From Aurelia coerulea (taxonomy: Eukaryota > Cnidaria > Scyphozoa > Semaeostomeae > Ulmaridae), in contig CM076955.1 of NCBI GenBank assembly GCA_039566865.1, positions 9,116,501 to 9,180,500 of the forward strand: DNA of 64,000 bases. The letters are read 5' to 3'. Below, piece by piece: positions 22,211 to 33,719 of this stretch; the first letter of the stretch is position 1; each line of letters starts with the position of its first letter. The translations under genes and the position numbers were made by a program. The notes below the pieces were generated by a model, which did no database searches, was not told the origin of the DNA, and was given only the letters and a program-made list of their open reading frames with translations.

Positions 22211-23175
22211 TTATCTTTTATGAGATGGGCAACTTGATCCTGGGTCTTGGCCTACGCAGCGGTTGCAAATGTGCTGCCAAGAGCAATTTTGATGCCTGCA
22301 AGATTGGCTAGCGTTAAAATCGGTTAAAATGGTGGCTGGGGGCTTGGTTGGGTCCCTGTAAGGGATGAACAGTTTGATGGGCGGCTGAGTTTCATTTGTA
22401 TTGTCAATTTGCGGCAAAATGACCAGTAGAACGAAATCAGTAGCAATGGTACTGGAATTTTGTTGGTAAAAGGGGGTAGGAGGGCAGCGTAGGAATTTAT
22501 CGAACGCGTGTCCATCCATCCTGGCTCAGGAGAGTAAGTGATTTCGAGCAATGTTTATGGGAAAGGCAATATTGTAGCGATAATGGCTTGGAAGGCATTA
22601 TGAACGATTAAGAGAGCCCAGGCTGAACTTTCAAACAAAAGGACAGGCTCGCTAATGTGTCGTAGAGCGAAAACGGGAGTAACGTAATTAAATCTGCATA
22701 TTTTTCACAGTCTTCATCAGCTTTTGCGGAAGAGGAGGCAAAGTGCTAACATGGGAGGGAAACAGTGATCCAAAAGATTTCCTTGATGTCTTGGGATTGT
22801 AACTGTTTTACCGTTGAATCTGCCGATATCGGAACTGACGTGTAGATGGTGGTTGGCAAGGTGGTTCAGCTGTGTGGGTAAAGGCAGGGACTGGACTTTG
22901 ACTCTATTGAGTTGCCAGCTGGAGAATTGGTTGGATATGTTGAACTTGTGGAACGGTGGTCGAAGCAGGGGGCAGTTGAAGGATGTTGTATGCAATTGAC
23001 GAAGGCTGTGGCGGTGTAGAATTGTCCGATTCATCTCATATTTCAGTTTGTGAAAGGCCATAATATGAAGCTTTGGCACGAAGAGTATCTTGAGGCAATT
23101 TCTTCGAAGCTGCCAACGACAAACGCTCATCATGGACGACACTTGTTGCTCTCTGTTTACCAGATGACATTTCAA
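22211..23175 (-). pseudogene. Possible gag-like remnant
   Basis: The minus strand begins MSSGKQRATSVVHDERLSLA in one frame near 23165. After several frame changes it ends FNASQSCRHQNCSWQHICNR CVGQDPGSSCP (about 22300-22225), a Cys/His-rich C-terminus like the gag-type ORFs of cnidarian retroelements. The long open frame at 23175-22717 (152 codons) is in another frame and has no recognised domain. I cannot tie it to a particular element; a chance reading is possible. Confidence 0.35.
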
Positions 23176-24026
23176 AGTTGGTAGTAATTCTACAAAGCTT
23201 GAAGCTACAAAATTAACTAGAAGACTCTCCTGTAAATTTGTGATCGACCAGCGAGGGGTAATTTGATCATCCAGTTTACTGCCTAGGTACAGGGCCTGGG
23301 GCGAGCATAGACTGGGATAGGTATCATGTTCCCCTCTTAAACACTTAATACTGGAGCCTGGGCGTTAACCTACATTTACTAGCGCAGAATGTTCGATTTA
23401 TAGCAAAAAACAAAAAAAACCGAACTGCTTTGACAGGGCGGTCTGATGTGGACATGGTAAAAATCGTTGCCAGATGTTTTCATATGAAATATCTACAAAG
23501 CAAGCCAATTCATCATTTCCTGTTGCGGTTCAATATCTATACCATGCAATTGCAAATAGCACTGTGTGAACTCTACTTCTCATTTCCTAGTGACTATTGC
23601 ATCTAACTTTAGACCCAGCCTCGTTTTGTTACGCAAGAATAAATTAACCTTCAACCTAAGGACATGTTGCTTTAGTTTACTTTAATACTGCCGTTCTGCG
23701 TGTCCTTGACTAAATTGATTGCATGTCGCAGCTTCGCTCCGAGCTTGAAAGACAGAGCAGAAACGCATAAAATGACGTCATTGAACATTCTGATATAAGG
23801 AAATGTTTGGATTTATAAGCTTTTTGAACGACAAATCGAGAGTTTAAGACACAAGGAAGAAGTATTAAGTGCTGCCTAATCAAAAGAGGCCTAATTGCGT
23901 ATTATGGCGGCCTAGCTTAACTAAGGTAATTTACGCTGCTGCTGTTTCCTAATTGCAACATAAAGATAGCAGTATTTGTTCTTTGAATTGAAGAAAAATT
24001 TAAATCATACAGTAAATGGTTGATCA
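23176..24026. other. No gene seen
   Basis: No supported feature. Confidence 0.5.
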
Positions 24027-25128
24027 TTGAAGCATTCTGCCGCCATAGTAACATGCTACTATTCTGCTGTTGTTCTTGTACTGCAATAACGCAACAATAT
24101 AGCTGCTGTGTGTATATTATGAAATAAATATTTTAAAATGCAAGATATGTGCATTTAAGTTATTTCATAATATAGGGGAGACCGGGGTCAATTGTAACAC
24201 TTTTTGGAAAATCAGCCATATCGTCTAAATAATGATTAATTGTGCTCTTGAAGGTACATGATATTGTAGTTGCATCTCTTGGAATAAAATAGACATTAGT
24301 TTCCATCAAATAGAATCAATTTTTGTGACGCTGTGATAGTTTCAACATCAGTGGTCAAGTGTTACAATTGCCCCGATAACACGGGGCAATTGTAACACAT
24401 GGTTGGATCATTTGTTACATATCTTTAAAATCATCACAGATGATTACTGCACGTCTCTGCTTTTCCTTACACAAAATGTAGCACTAGGTGGCAGATTATT
24501 CATGGCTTTAAAAAGAACAAATTAAAAATAAGACGTGGTTTCTATTTCTTTATAAATTTGGGAGCATCAGTTGAAAAAAATTCAATCGATTGAGAAAAAC
24601 ATGTTCTTCCCTTTCAAATTTCAATTCTGAACTCTTTAATACTGCAACGATGCACATTGTTCGACCAGATTAGTTGTAACAGCGTGTTACAATTGTCCCT
24701 GACCTGGTCAGCTATCGTCATTTTCCATTTTCACATCTCATACGTTGTGGAGCTTAAAAGTTTTAACATAGTTTTGATCATAAATAGATGCCATGTCTGT
24801 GATGTGAAAATGAAATTTTTTACTCAAGTGAAAAATCTTTCAGACACAAATTAACAGTGAAAGCAGGTATTTACTTTCGCACTCAAAAACATGTTTTTCC
24901 ATCGAAAATCTTTCAAACTTGGCTGAATATTCCTGTAGCTCAAGTTGTATGCAGAGGCTTAGAATGAGCATGTTCTGTTCAAAAATCAGAATTTTTGTGC
25001 AAGGCGTGAGAGTCAGTGTTACAACCCCGTCTCCCCCACATACTACAACTATATGACTGCCTTATTGCAGTACAACAACAGCAGCAGAATAGTAGCATGT
25101 TACCATGGCGGCAGAATGCCAACGTCTG
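24027..25128. repeat. Nested inverted repeats around a TGTTACAATTG-rich MITE
   Basis: The outer arms (about 24027-24118 and 25040-25128; GCATTCTGCCGCCAT.GTAA, CATGCTACTATTCTGCTG) are inverted copies. Inside lies an element ending in GGGGAGACCGGGGT / GGGGGAGACGGGGT (24175-25038). At its heart is a 16-bp perfect inverted repeat, GTGTTACAATTGCCCC and GGGGCAATTGTAACAC, 8 bases apart (about 24359-24398). A 15-bp repeat TATATTATGAAATAA / TTATTTCATAATATA lies at 24113-24172. No ORF was recognised. Confidence 0.6.
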
Positions 25129-25245
25129 GGAAGCTGAGGTAAACTAGAAATTCAGAAATTTTGAAAATCTTCGATTAGCAAAATTAGCGCAGAGATAGAG
25201 AGGCCATCAGAAATTTCAGCACTCTTGTTAGACGGTGCAGCTATA

Positions 25246-25957
25246 CCGGGTGCGCCAAAATAAACTGTGCACTTTGGCAGGCCACGATAAATCGTACACA
25301 GGACCGATTTTGAAGATATATGACTTAATCTCTAGCAGAAAGCCTGAATTAGATTCTTGGATATTTCGCAAATGTTTGTGTTTTCAGTTATTAGAGCTAC
25401 AAACGAGTTTCTTAAAATTGTCCTTTTCTAAAATACTGAAAACGATCAGAACACGTCGATCAAGTTTTCTAAAGAATCGACATGAATGGACAAGGAGAAA
25501 ACTTTTTCCTGGTGATTTGGGACTTAGAAATTGATTAATTGTTAAGTTGCTGTATTTGCTGTACGACAGTTCGTACTATCTTCGGAGAAATGCAATAATA
25601 TTTTCAAGGATATAAAGAAAATATCTTTTCTTTTGTAATTTCATTGAATTTATGCTTTGGTGCAGGTTGTGTTCCTGTGTCAAGGGGGTTAAAAAGACAA
25701 GCGAGGATGTGACCAGCAAGCATGGAGTCTCGCTATATTTTTGATTTTGTGACGGCTTTTGGGGCGGCACTTTATTGTAACTACTACAGAATTTCGCAAC
25801 AGGCCAATCGTTGAAATAACGCTTGTGCAGAAGTTAACAATGATCAATTTCCAAATCTCCAAATCACGCTGAAAACGCTTTCTCCTCGTCTATTCATGTT
25901 GAGTCTTTAGTAAAATTTGATCAACGTTTTTTGGACGTTTTCAGGCCTGGATTACAC
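25246..25957. mobile_element. Foldback element with one preserved TIR
   Basis: The left tip TA-CCGGGTGCGCC (25244-25256) resembles the MITE tips at 29424 and 30033. The left arm (about 25435-25536) matches the reverse complement of 25842-25955 (blocks GATCAA, CGACATGAATGGAC, GGAGAAA, GTGATTTGG). The right arm stops near 25957 without the tip, so the right end is deleted. Confidence 0.5.
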
Positions 25958-26589
25958 GATACCGGATTGCTTTTCGCATCGGATTGGTTTCAACACAATT
26001 TTTAATTGATAAATTTTATTATTAAATATTGATAAGACAAATTACATAATCTTCCATTCTTCATGTGTAAAAGTTCCTCATAATGCTGTTATCAAAATAG
26101 GGAAAAAGAGTATCAAAAGAGTAAAATTTGTTAAGTTCTTGGGTCTCCTGTTACAATTTCAATTTTCAATTTCAATATTTTCATCTCCTATTACAGGACT
26201 AGTAGATTATAATATAGATATAAATCTACGAAAATTTAACATGAAAGTAACAGTAACATAACAATGATATAGTATAACGGTCTAATAACATGCGAAACAA
26301 TTTGTATATAATCATAAGACTGTTTTTTTTTTATAAATTTATGCATATATTTATGGATTTGGTTTTTGACACAACATTTTTCTATTATATTCGGACAGAT
26401 AAACGAATTTTGCAAATATCCTAATACTTCCTTCGTCAGATATATCTAACAATTCTTGTAATACTTTAATTTTTTCGGAATTGGTTACAGATTGATAGGT
26501 ATTACTTCCTATACCCAATTTTTCAAAATAGTTTTCCCTAATATCCTTGTTATTTGTGCAATCAAAGATAAAGTGTATTTCGTCATCAA
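25958..26589. other. No gene seen
   Basis: AT-rich flank; no supported feature before the LINE fragment. Confidence 0.5.
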
Positions 26590-27195
26590 TAACTTTTTGA
26601 CTTGGGCAAAATTGTTACACGAGCATCTGAGCTGGAAATACCATCTCAGTGAATTGTCTAAAAAATTGGTTAGAACGTATGGAATCCTTTTTACAATTCG
26701 AAACCTACATCTATTAGATGTTTCTCTCTGCTTGTACAATGCTTTGTTTCTGTCTTTCTTACAATATGGTCTTATTGTCTGGGGTCAAACATATGCATCA
26801 TACATCGAACCTATTTTCAGGTTACAGAAAAAGCAGTCAGAGCCATATCATTTCAGCCTCGCTTGTCACCCTCTCTCCCCATCTTCAAAGATCTAAAACT
26901 TCTAAGACTTTCTGGTATTTTTGAACTTCGGCTCTTAACTTTTGTTTCTGACTCTGTCACCAAGACATCACCTAAATGCTTTCATAACTTATTTGTATTC
27001 AATTCATTTGTTCATCAATGTTCCACTAGACAGGCTAGTGAAGGTGATTTATACTTGACTCAATATGGTCTAAAATCATTACGTTATCTTGGTGCCAAAC
27101 TCTGGAATATACTACCGGCAGAACTCAGAAATGCTCCATCAAAAATATCTTTCAAAACAAAATTGAAAATTGACGAATTGAACAAGGTCAACTAA
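26590..27195 (+). pseudogene. LINE family III reverse transcriptase C-terminus
   Basis: The frame reads HLSWKYHLSELSKKL, LLDVSLCLYNALFLSFLQYGLIVWG and FRLQKKQ, then shifts frame near 26880 and continues FELRLLTFVSDSVTKTS, YGLKSLRYLGAKLWNILPAELRNAPSKISF to a stop at 27195. It matches the minus-strand copy at 36626-37998. RT catalytic motifs are missing through 5' truncation. Confidence 0.78.
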
Positions 27196-27545
27196 TGTCC
27201 TGAGCTATTTTGATATCTTGCACAATTTTACATATGAAATGTCAAATTTTGTATTCCTCAGATTATTCAAATTCAACCAAACTCATTCAATAACCTTTTA
27301 GGATAGGGGGGGGGGGTGCCTCCATTATTAGTTTTCCTATTGAGGGAGCTCCTCCTTGAAGTAATTCACTGCATGCAATTCATTTTGTTCCTAGTATTTG
27401 TATATTGTATTCATTTCCCATTCAAATGTAGTAATTTTTCTGTAATATGTCTCATATCCTTGTAGTCTGGCTCTTTTGTATGTATTGTTAATATTGTTGA
27501 ATTGTATGTAGTGGAACTTAAACTATAAACTGAACTGCACTGAAC
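27196..27545 (+). other. LINE family III 3'UTR
   Basis: Contains a G-run (27305-27317), a degraded GAGGGAGCTCC stem and the tail ACTGAACTGCACTGAACTGA (27521-27548). The same order is seen at 10905-11160 and, reversed with a longer (CAGTT)n tail, at 32297-32532. Confidence 0.65.
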
Positions 27546-27548
27546 TGA

Positions 27549-28170
27549 TTTCAGTTCTGAAAGCATATCAGTAACACTCGCAAATCTGTCATGTCTATTT
27601 AGGACGTAACGAGCTGCTCTTCTTTGTACCAATTCAAGCGTGTGGATGTTCTTTTGTGTGTATGGATCCAATACCATTGTAGCATATTCAAGAACTGGTC
27701 GTACAATTGCTTTGTAGGCTTTTGATTTGAATTGAGGCGAGTTTATGCGAAAATTCTTTTTGACAAAAGTAAGGGATCTTGTGCCTTTACTGGCAGTATG
27801 ACTTATATGTTGACTCCAGCTTAGATCTTTTGATAATGCTACTGCTAGGTATTTGGCAGACCTTACATAGCATAGACTTTCCCCATGGAGAGTTTAGTAG
27901 TATATTATTGGTGTCCTGCTTCTTGTTATGGTAAAAATTTGACATTTCTCTGGATGGAATTCCATCTGCCACTTCTTTTCCCATTGTGCCCGCTTTTCAA
28001 GATCATTGTTGAGGCTTATTGAGTCTATTTCAGAATTAATAGCTAGGTGTGCTATTATGTCATCAGCAAAGAGTCTCACTGTCGAATTTAGTGTTTTGTA
28101 CAGGTCAATTGTATAGATAGGAATAAACATGGACCTAGCACTGAGCCCTGAGGGACCCCTCATTTCAAAC
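27549..28170 (-). pseudogene. LINE family V reverse transcriptase fragment
   Basis: The minus strand reads GVPQGSVLGPC, STVRLFADDIIAHL with the FADD catalytic motif, LEKRAQWEKKWQMEFHPEKC, SKDLSWSQHI and VLDPYTQKNIHTLELVQRRA ARYVLNRHDRF. The pieces lie in different frames (28235-27894, 27984-27787, 27677-27411), so there are frameshifts. It is a different family from its neighbours. It ends where the family III tail ends, so the two abut in opposite orientation. Confidence 0.75.
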
Positions 28171-28213
28171 TTCATTACACGCAACGCAACAACCAAAGGC
28201 CTTTTCCTGTTTC

Positions 28214-29420
28214 TTTTTTTTATATTCATTGACATATTACAATATAGATTTACAAGTTACACTACTTTACAAAAATTACTATACAACTATAAAATACTAC
28301 TGGAACGATACCCCAAGGAGCAAAAGGCTATGACTACCCCAAAACCATTTTGACATAGAGATTAAAACTAAAGTCCGTCTCAAATTACATGCCACGGGAA
28401 ATGTCTGCGATCGAAACAATTTAAGTGTTTGGATGGGTAATTAGACATTGTCGCAGATATTGCGTGGCATCTAATTCGAGACAGACGTTTAACATACAAC
28501 GAAAAAGAAGAACAAAATAGAAGCAAAGAAAAGAAGAACACATTAACTTAAATGAGACATGGTGGTTGTGATTGTGTGGCTTATAACGGAGTGTGAATTT
28601 TCTAATCAAATCGACCGGATTTGTGGATAAATTTTAGAGTTAGCAGGAGTACATTTTTATTGAGTTCGTTGGGAAAATTTTTATCACCATACAATAAAAT
28701 TTGCAATAGAACGTTATTTTGGAGATTTTCATATCCAAATGGTCGTAATAAAGCAAAAACTCCAGCGAGAAGATCTCTGGGTGGTACTGCAAAAGAAGGG
28801 CAAAGCAACAAAAAGTGTTCTGTATCCATGATACCATCGTTTGTAGGGCACATTGGATTTATGGTATCCCTAAAATTGTGGTTGAATTTGTGAACGTTTA
28901 ATTTGCTGAGACCAACCCTGAGTTGAGTGAGCTAGGATAGACCTGTTGGGTCATGAATGCCAAAGATAGATCTTACAGGGGGTCTAATTATTGATAAAAG
29001 CAGCTTCTTAAAAACAGCAACGGACGGTGCAAGTCTAATCTCAGGATAAAGTTCGTTCCATTCAGATAAGCAATGAGGATAGAAACTAGACTTAACTTTT
29101 CTGTTCTGGCCTTTACTCGCCCAATAACATCCTGGTTGCGAAGAGAGTAATGTAACTGTTGAAGAGGTGGGATTGGATCCTTAGTATAAACTGGAGCTGG
29201 ATTATTAAGGATCTTGTAGAACAAAGAAAGGCGTCTGCTCCATCTTCGGCAGCTTAGTGTTCCCCAGCCAAGTTCTGTGTAAAGCTTTTCTCGTGATGTT
29301 CCTCTCCATGTTCCCGTAATTGCTCGCGCAGCAGAATACTCGACAGACTCTCAATTTTCCATCAAGCTCGGTAAAATGATGCTACAACTGGACTCACATA
29401 CATTCACCGGAATATTTTTT
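28214..29420 (-). mobile_element. LINE family I, 5'-truncated minus copy
   Basis: Poly(T) at 28214-28221 marks the 3' poly(A) end. Coding runs from about 29420 to 28602 and the 3'UTR from 28601 to 28222. The 3'UTR contains the outer stem (28377-28396 with 28463-28482, 18 of 20 pairs). The terminal hairpin of 1974-2007 is present as sequence but no longer pairs well. The right end meets a MITE at 29424. Confidence 0.75.
28602..29420 (-). pseudogene. LINE family I C-terminal coding region, frameshifted
   Basis: The open pieces read DPIPPLQQLHYSLRNQDVIG RVKARTEKL (29224-28988) and MCPTNDGIMDTEHFLLLCPSF ... FIHKSGRFD (28853-28602). Upstream, to about 29417, the reading VNVCES...ILPSLMEN matches family I before the ATWRG block. 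Frameshifts and a stop separate the parts. No RT catalytic motif remains. Confidence 0.75.
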
Positions 29421-29423
29421 TTA

Positions 29424-30028
29424 CCGGGTGTCCCAAAAAATGGTATCTAGATTTGGTTGACTCCAGCGATGTGAAATTAGCTTTGATCAATGGCTAACCA
29501 CTCTCAAAATGTTCCTCGATAGTTAACTTGGACATCAATACCTCGTTTGTTGGTATTGGTGCTTTGAGAGCAGAAATATCAATCTTGAAAGTTCAAATTT
29601 GCGTCCACACGCAAACCAGAGCTTTGGCCTTTTGGCCTAAGCAATTCCTGAAGCACATCAAAATTAAGGACTGAAATTAATGAAAAATTAAGAAACTGCC
29701 CAATGGGTGACTAGGGGGTGACTTCTGGACAACAAAATAACTCACGATCTAATATTGCTCAAATTTTATCAAGGCTATCCTTGATTTATGCGCTGTGACT
29801 TAAGAATTTACTTAGGCCAAAAGGCTAAAGCTCTGGTTTGGAGGAAGGGGCAAATTCGAGCTTTCAAGATTAACATGTCTGTTCTCAAAGTACCAATACC
29901 AACAAACGAGGTACCTATGTTCAAGTTAACTATCAAGGAACATTTCTAGAGTGATTAGACATTGATTGAAGCTAAACTCACTTCGCTGGAGTCAACCAAA
30001 TCCGTATACATTTTTTTGGGACACCCGG
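29424..30028. mobile_element. Tc1/mariner-type MITE, 605 bp
   Basis: Tips CCGGGTGTCCC and GGGACACCCGG with TA on each side. Long inverted arms share, for example, ACTCCAGCGA, AGTTAACTTG and CCAATACCAACAAACGAGGT. It sits at the 5' break of the LINE copy at 28214-29420. No transposase. Confidence 0.8.
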
Positions 30029-30032
30029 TATA

Positions 30033-30812
30033 CCGGGTGTCCCAAATAAAACGCAACAGATTCAAAAAATTCTGACGGAAGCTGTTTCAAATTAATAATC
30101 AAATGATTATTTTTATCTGAATCTACAATGATTAGATTAAATTTTGATACATTTTTGAGAATTTTTGGTGACTTGATTGAAGTGTTAAAGATTAACAAAC
30201 TTCAAATTTGCTGTCAGGGCAAAACCAGAGCTACCAGCACTAGTGCAAAGTATACTGTAATATTAAAAAAATGGCAATATCTGAAACTTCACATGAATAC
30301 AAACAAGTAGATAACTTCATTAAGAAACTGCAACAAAGAGATCACTTACTGATTCATGAGTTATCCATTCTCGAGGGAACTTTCAGTGTTCATTTATAAT
30401 TGAAAGTATAAATCTAATAATGGCCTAATCATTTTAAAAAAGCCAGCAACCATCATGGACACTTAAGAAAGCATGGTTGTGTTTCGGTAGAAGTCTTTAT
30501 GAAAGTGTTCCTTCAATGTTCAATTAAATTGATGTGTTTGCGTGTGTGTCAGCAATGCTTTGCAATTGCAGGGATTGTCATGTTTTAATATTGCACATTG
30601 CTAATGCAGCAGCTCTGGTTTTGACCTTTGGGCAATTTTGAAGTTTGCTGATTTTTAACTCTGTAACCAAGTCACCAAAAATACTGAAAAATATATCGAA
30701 ATTTAATCTAATTATTGCAGATTTGAATAAAAATAGTTGTTGGATAATGAGCATGAAACAGTTTGCAATAGAATTTTTCAAATCTGTTGCGATCTTTTTT
30801 GGGACACCCCGT
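30033..30812. mobile_element. Tc1/mariner-type MITE, about 780 bp, abutting the previous one
   Basis: The left tip CCGGGTGTCCC directly follows TATA shared with the right end of 29424-30028. The right tip is degraded (GGGACACCCC, 30801-30810) and followed by TA. The arms match in inverse (AATTTTTGGTGACTTG, AAACCAGAGCT, AGATTAAATTT). The interior differs from the 605-bp and 790-bp MITEs, so it is a separate family with similar tips. Confidence 0.75.
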
Positions 30813-30815
30813 TAT

Positions 30816-32296
30816 ATACCATTATACATTTTTTACAAGACAAATTACTTATGACGCTACCTACTAATTACTCTACGAAACACTACAAGAACGATAATAC
30901 CACGGGGAGCAATAGACTATGACAACCCCGCGGTAACTAATATAGAAAGAAATAAAAACTACTGGGTGAATCAGGAAAGATGTACCACCGCCCGCAAAAC
31001 CGCACCCCAAGAGCCACCCAACCGATTCGCACAAATTCATAAGTTTTAAACGACGTGTCGAAGAGGCTTCAACGAATATTTTGCCCAGGCCTCAGTCGAG
31101 GATTTTAAAAAGAATTAGACGAATCAGATGTGGAACCCCCGCGCCACGACTCCCCGAGCAGGCAACACACCCCCCGACCCACCCATTACATAAAGATACA
31201 CGTAATTTCTGCAAAGAAATAAATCAACCATATGGAACTTTACATACAAGACATTTTACGAAGATATACTTGGTGGTTGGATGAGGTATGACTAGATATG
31301 ATGCAGTCCTAATCAATCGACCAGTTTTTAGGATGAATTCTAGAGTCAATTCGAGAATATTTTTGTTAACGTCAATGAGAAGGTCTTTGTCACCATATAA
31401 TAAAAGTTGCGTTAAGACCTCGTTTGGAATATGGTAAATAACATTCATAACTTAAATAACTCGTTCAGAGTATGCCTGGGCAGATATTTGGAGAGATATT
31501 TCAGCAAGCCAATACCCTTTCTTGATTTGGAGATAGCTGATTTGATATGGGCAGAAAAAGCCAAACTTAAATCTAGAATAATTCCTAGTTCATCTACTTT
31601 CATTACTGGTATGTTGTTGAAAAGAATTTCTGGATAAGCAGCTTTGATCTTTTTCCTTGAAAATATGAGTTCCACAGCTTGTTTTCGTGGATCAGGATTA
31701 AACGACATCCTCCAGTCATGAGCACACTGATTTATCAACTCCAAGTCATGGTTCATGTCATTGGCGGTTGAATTAAAATCATGGACGACCGTAAATAATG
31801 ACGTATCATCAGCGAAGAGCTTGATATTACACTTTAAGTCTTCGGTTAGGTCATTTATATACACAAGGAAGAATAAGGGCCCTAGAATAGAGCCCTTGGG
31901 GGTACTCCTGCCGAAATATCTCCCCAAGAAGAACTCTGCCCATTCAGAACAGTTTTCTGCTTTCTATCCTTGAGAAAACTTTTGATAAGAGAAGGAAGAT
32001 TTCCTGAGACGCCACATCGTGTAAATTTAAAGATAAGACCATCATGCCAAACCCTGTCAAATGCTTTGGAAATATGAAGATATACAGAACGAACATCAGG
32101 AGGAGCATTGCAATCAAATGCTTTAAAGATTTTATGTGTTATTGAAAGTACCTGGTTGACCGTTGAGTCCCCTGGACGAAAACCTGATTGATTTGGGTTA
32201 AGTAATTCAGATGACACAAGATGTGAATATAGAGAATCGTAAATGAGTTTTTCAAGTATTTTCCCAAAGATTGGAAGAAGTGAAATACGACGGTAG
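30816..32296 (-). mobile_element. LINE family I minus copy with internal deletion
   Basis: The 5' end starts at RISLLPIFGKILEK near 32296. The 3' end includes the terminal hairpin CCGCGGGG/CCCCGTGG (minus strand; 30933-30926 and 30907-30900) and ends at the MITE boundary. About 220 codons between YVRP.. and LTQLLLYGD are missing. A GC-rich stretch (30965-31190) in the 3'UTR is not seen in the other copies and may be a further insertion. Confidence 0.75.
31310..32290 (-). pseudogene. LINE family I reverse transcriptase, deleted
   Basis: The readable parts are SSELLNPNQSGFRPGDSTVNQ, VRSVYLHISKAFDRVWHDG with the first RT catalytic region, DISAGVP and a frameshift, then GSILGPLFFLVYINDLTEDL, LFADDTSLF with FADD, SKYLPRHTLNELFKL. 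After the deletion come LTQLLLYGDKDLL and TGRL. The usual stop after GRFD is shifted by a missing base near 31318. Confidence 0.78.
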
Positions 32297-32532
32297 TTTC
32301 AGTTCAGTTCAGTTCAGTTCAGTTTATTTTAAATCCACAACATACAATTTAAAAATTACTCTACTAACAGATAACTAAACTACAAGGAAATAAGATATTA
32401 CAGAAATCAATACATTGATATGGAAAATTAATACAATATACAAATACAGAGAAATGAGATAAATTGTATGGAGTGAATTACTTAAAGGAGGAGCTCTCTC
32501 AATAGGTAAACTAATCGAGGAGAGAGCCCCCT
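32297..32532 (-). mobile_element. LINE family III 3'UTR-only insertion with (CAGTT)n tail
   Basis: 236 bp: a CAGTT pentamer array (32298-32322) on the plus strand equals an (AACTG)n tail on the minus strand, followed by the family III 3'UTR and its GAGAGAGCTCC / GGGCTCTCTCC stem. It separates two head-to-head family I copies. Confidence 0.75.
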
Positions 32533-32539
32533 CTATCCT

Positions 32540-33441
32540 ATGATAATTTTAATTTCTCTTTTGCCAATTTTTGGGAAAATACTTGAAAAACTCATATACG
32601 ATTCTCTTTACTCACATCTTGCATCACATGAACTACTTAACCCAAATCAATCAGGTTTTCGCCCAGGAGACTCAACCATCAACCAGTTACTCTCAATAGC
32701 ACATACAGTATCTAAAGCTTTTGACTGTAACCCTCCCCTTGATGTTCGTTCTGTGTATCTTGACATTTCTAAGGCATTTGATAGGGTATAGCACGATGGT
32801 CTAATTTATAAATTATAGCGATGTGGTGTCTCAGGACAACTTCTTTCTCTCATCTAAAGTTTTCTCAAGGATCGAAAGCAGAGGAATGTACTGAATGGGC
32901 AGAGTTCTCATTGGGGGGATATTTCGGCAGGGGTACCCCAGGGCGCTATTTTGGGACCTTTGTTTTCCCTGGTGTATATAAATGATCTAGCCGTAGGCTT
33001 GAAGTGCAATGTTAAGCTATTTGCTGATGATACATCATTATTTACAGTGGTAGCGGATTCCAATACAGCTGCCAATGATATGAACCATGACTTGGGCTTG
33101 ATAAGTCAGTGGGCTCACGCTTGGAGAATGTCATTTAATCCTGATCCGCAAAAACAAGCTGTTGAATTGGCATTTTCAAAGAAAAAAAATGAAATTGATC
33201 ACCCAATGATCCTTTTCAACGACATACCTGTGAAGAAAGTGAATGAACATAAACATTTAGGGGTTATCCTAGACTCAAACCTATCTTTTTCAGCTCACAT
33301 CAAAGCAGCTATCTCTAAAACAAGAAAGGGCATTGGTTTGCTGAAATATCTCTCCAAATACCTGCGCAGGCATACCCTAAATGAATTATATAAGCTCTAT
33401 GTTCGACCCCATCTGGACTATGGTGATGTCATTTACCATAT
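32540..33441 (+). pseudogene. LINE family I reverse transcriptase, 5' part of nested copy
   Basis: Reads LISLLPIFGKILEKLIYDSL, NPNQSGFRPGDST, VYLDISKAFDRV then a stop (TAG at 32789), and further stops near 32816 and 32857. It then continues GDISAGVPQGAILGPLFSLVYI, LFADDTSLF (FADD), MSFNPDPQKQAVEL, ILDSNLSFSAHIK, YVRPHLDYGDVIYHI, where the 204-bp insertion begins. The core catalytic residues are retained, but at least three stops kill it. Confidence 0.82.
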
Positions 33442-33645
33442 CTTTTTCTATAATACCCCTGGAGGGACCATTATGGAAACAAGGTTGCACTGACCTTTTA
33501 ATGCTATCCCTGCCATTTTAAACTAGGGGTATTTTTATACTAGATCTTTAGTTTTTATTACCATTTTATACATGTAAATAGCCTTTCTTTCCTTTATTAC
33601 ATTTTCAATTTTTACTTTGTATGGCAAAATTTTACATACATACAT
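33442..33645 (+). mobile_element. 204-bp short element with (ACAT)n tail
   Basis: Bordered by ATAT (33438-33441 and 33646-33649). Shares CCATTATGGAAA-like, TGACCTTTTAATGCTATCCC and the ACATACATAC tail with 17854-18060. No ORF. Either a SINE or the truncated 3' end of a LINE. Confidence 0.65.
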
Positions 33646-33719
33646 ATATTCCTGCTAAAGCGTGCGAATTCAGTCAAACTATCATTTTACCAAATTTAAT
33701 GGAAAAGCTAGAGTCTGTT

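Noticed and set aside
22717..23175. 152-codon ORF as a host protein
   Set aside because: The plausible coding reading is in other frames (gag-like Cys/His C-terminus); evidence too thin for a gene.
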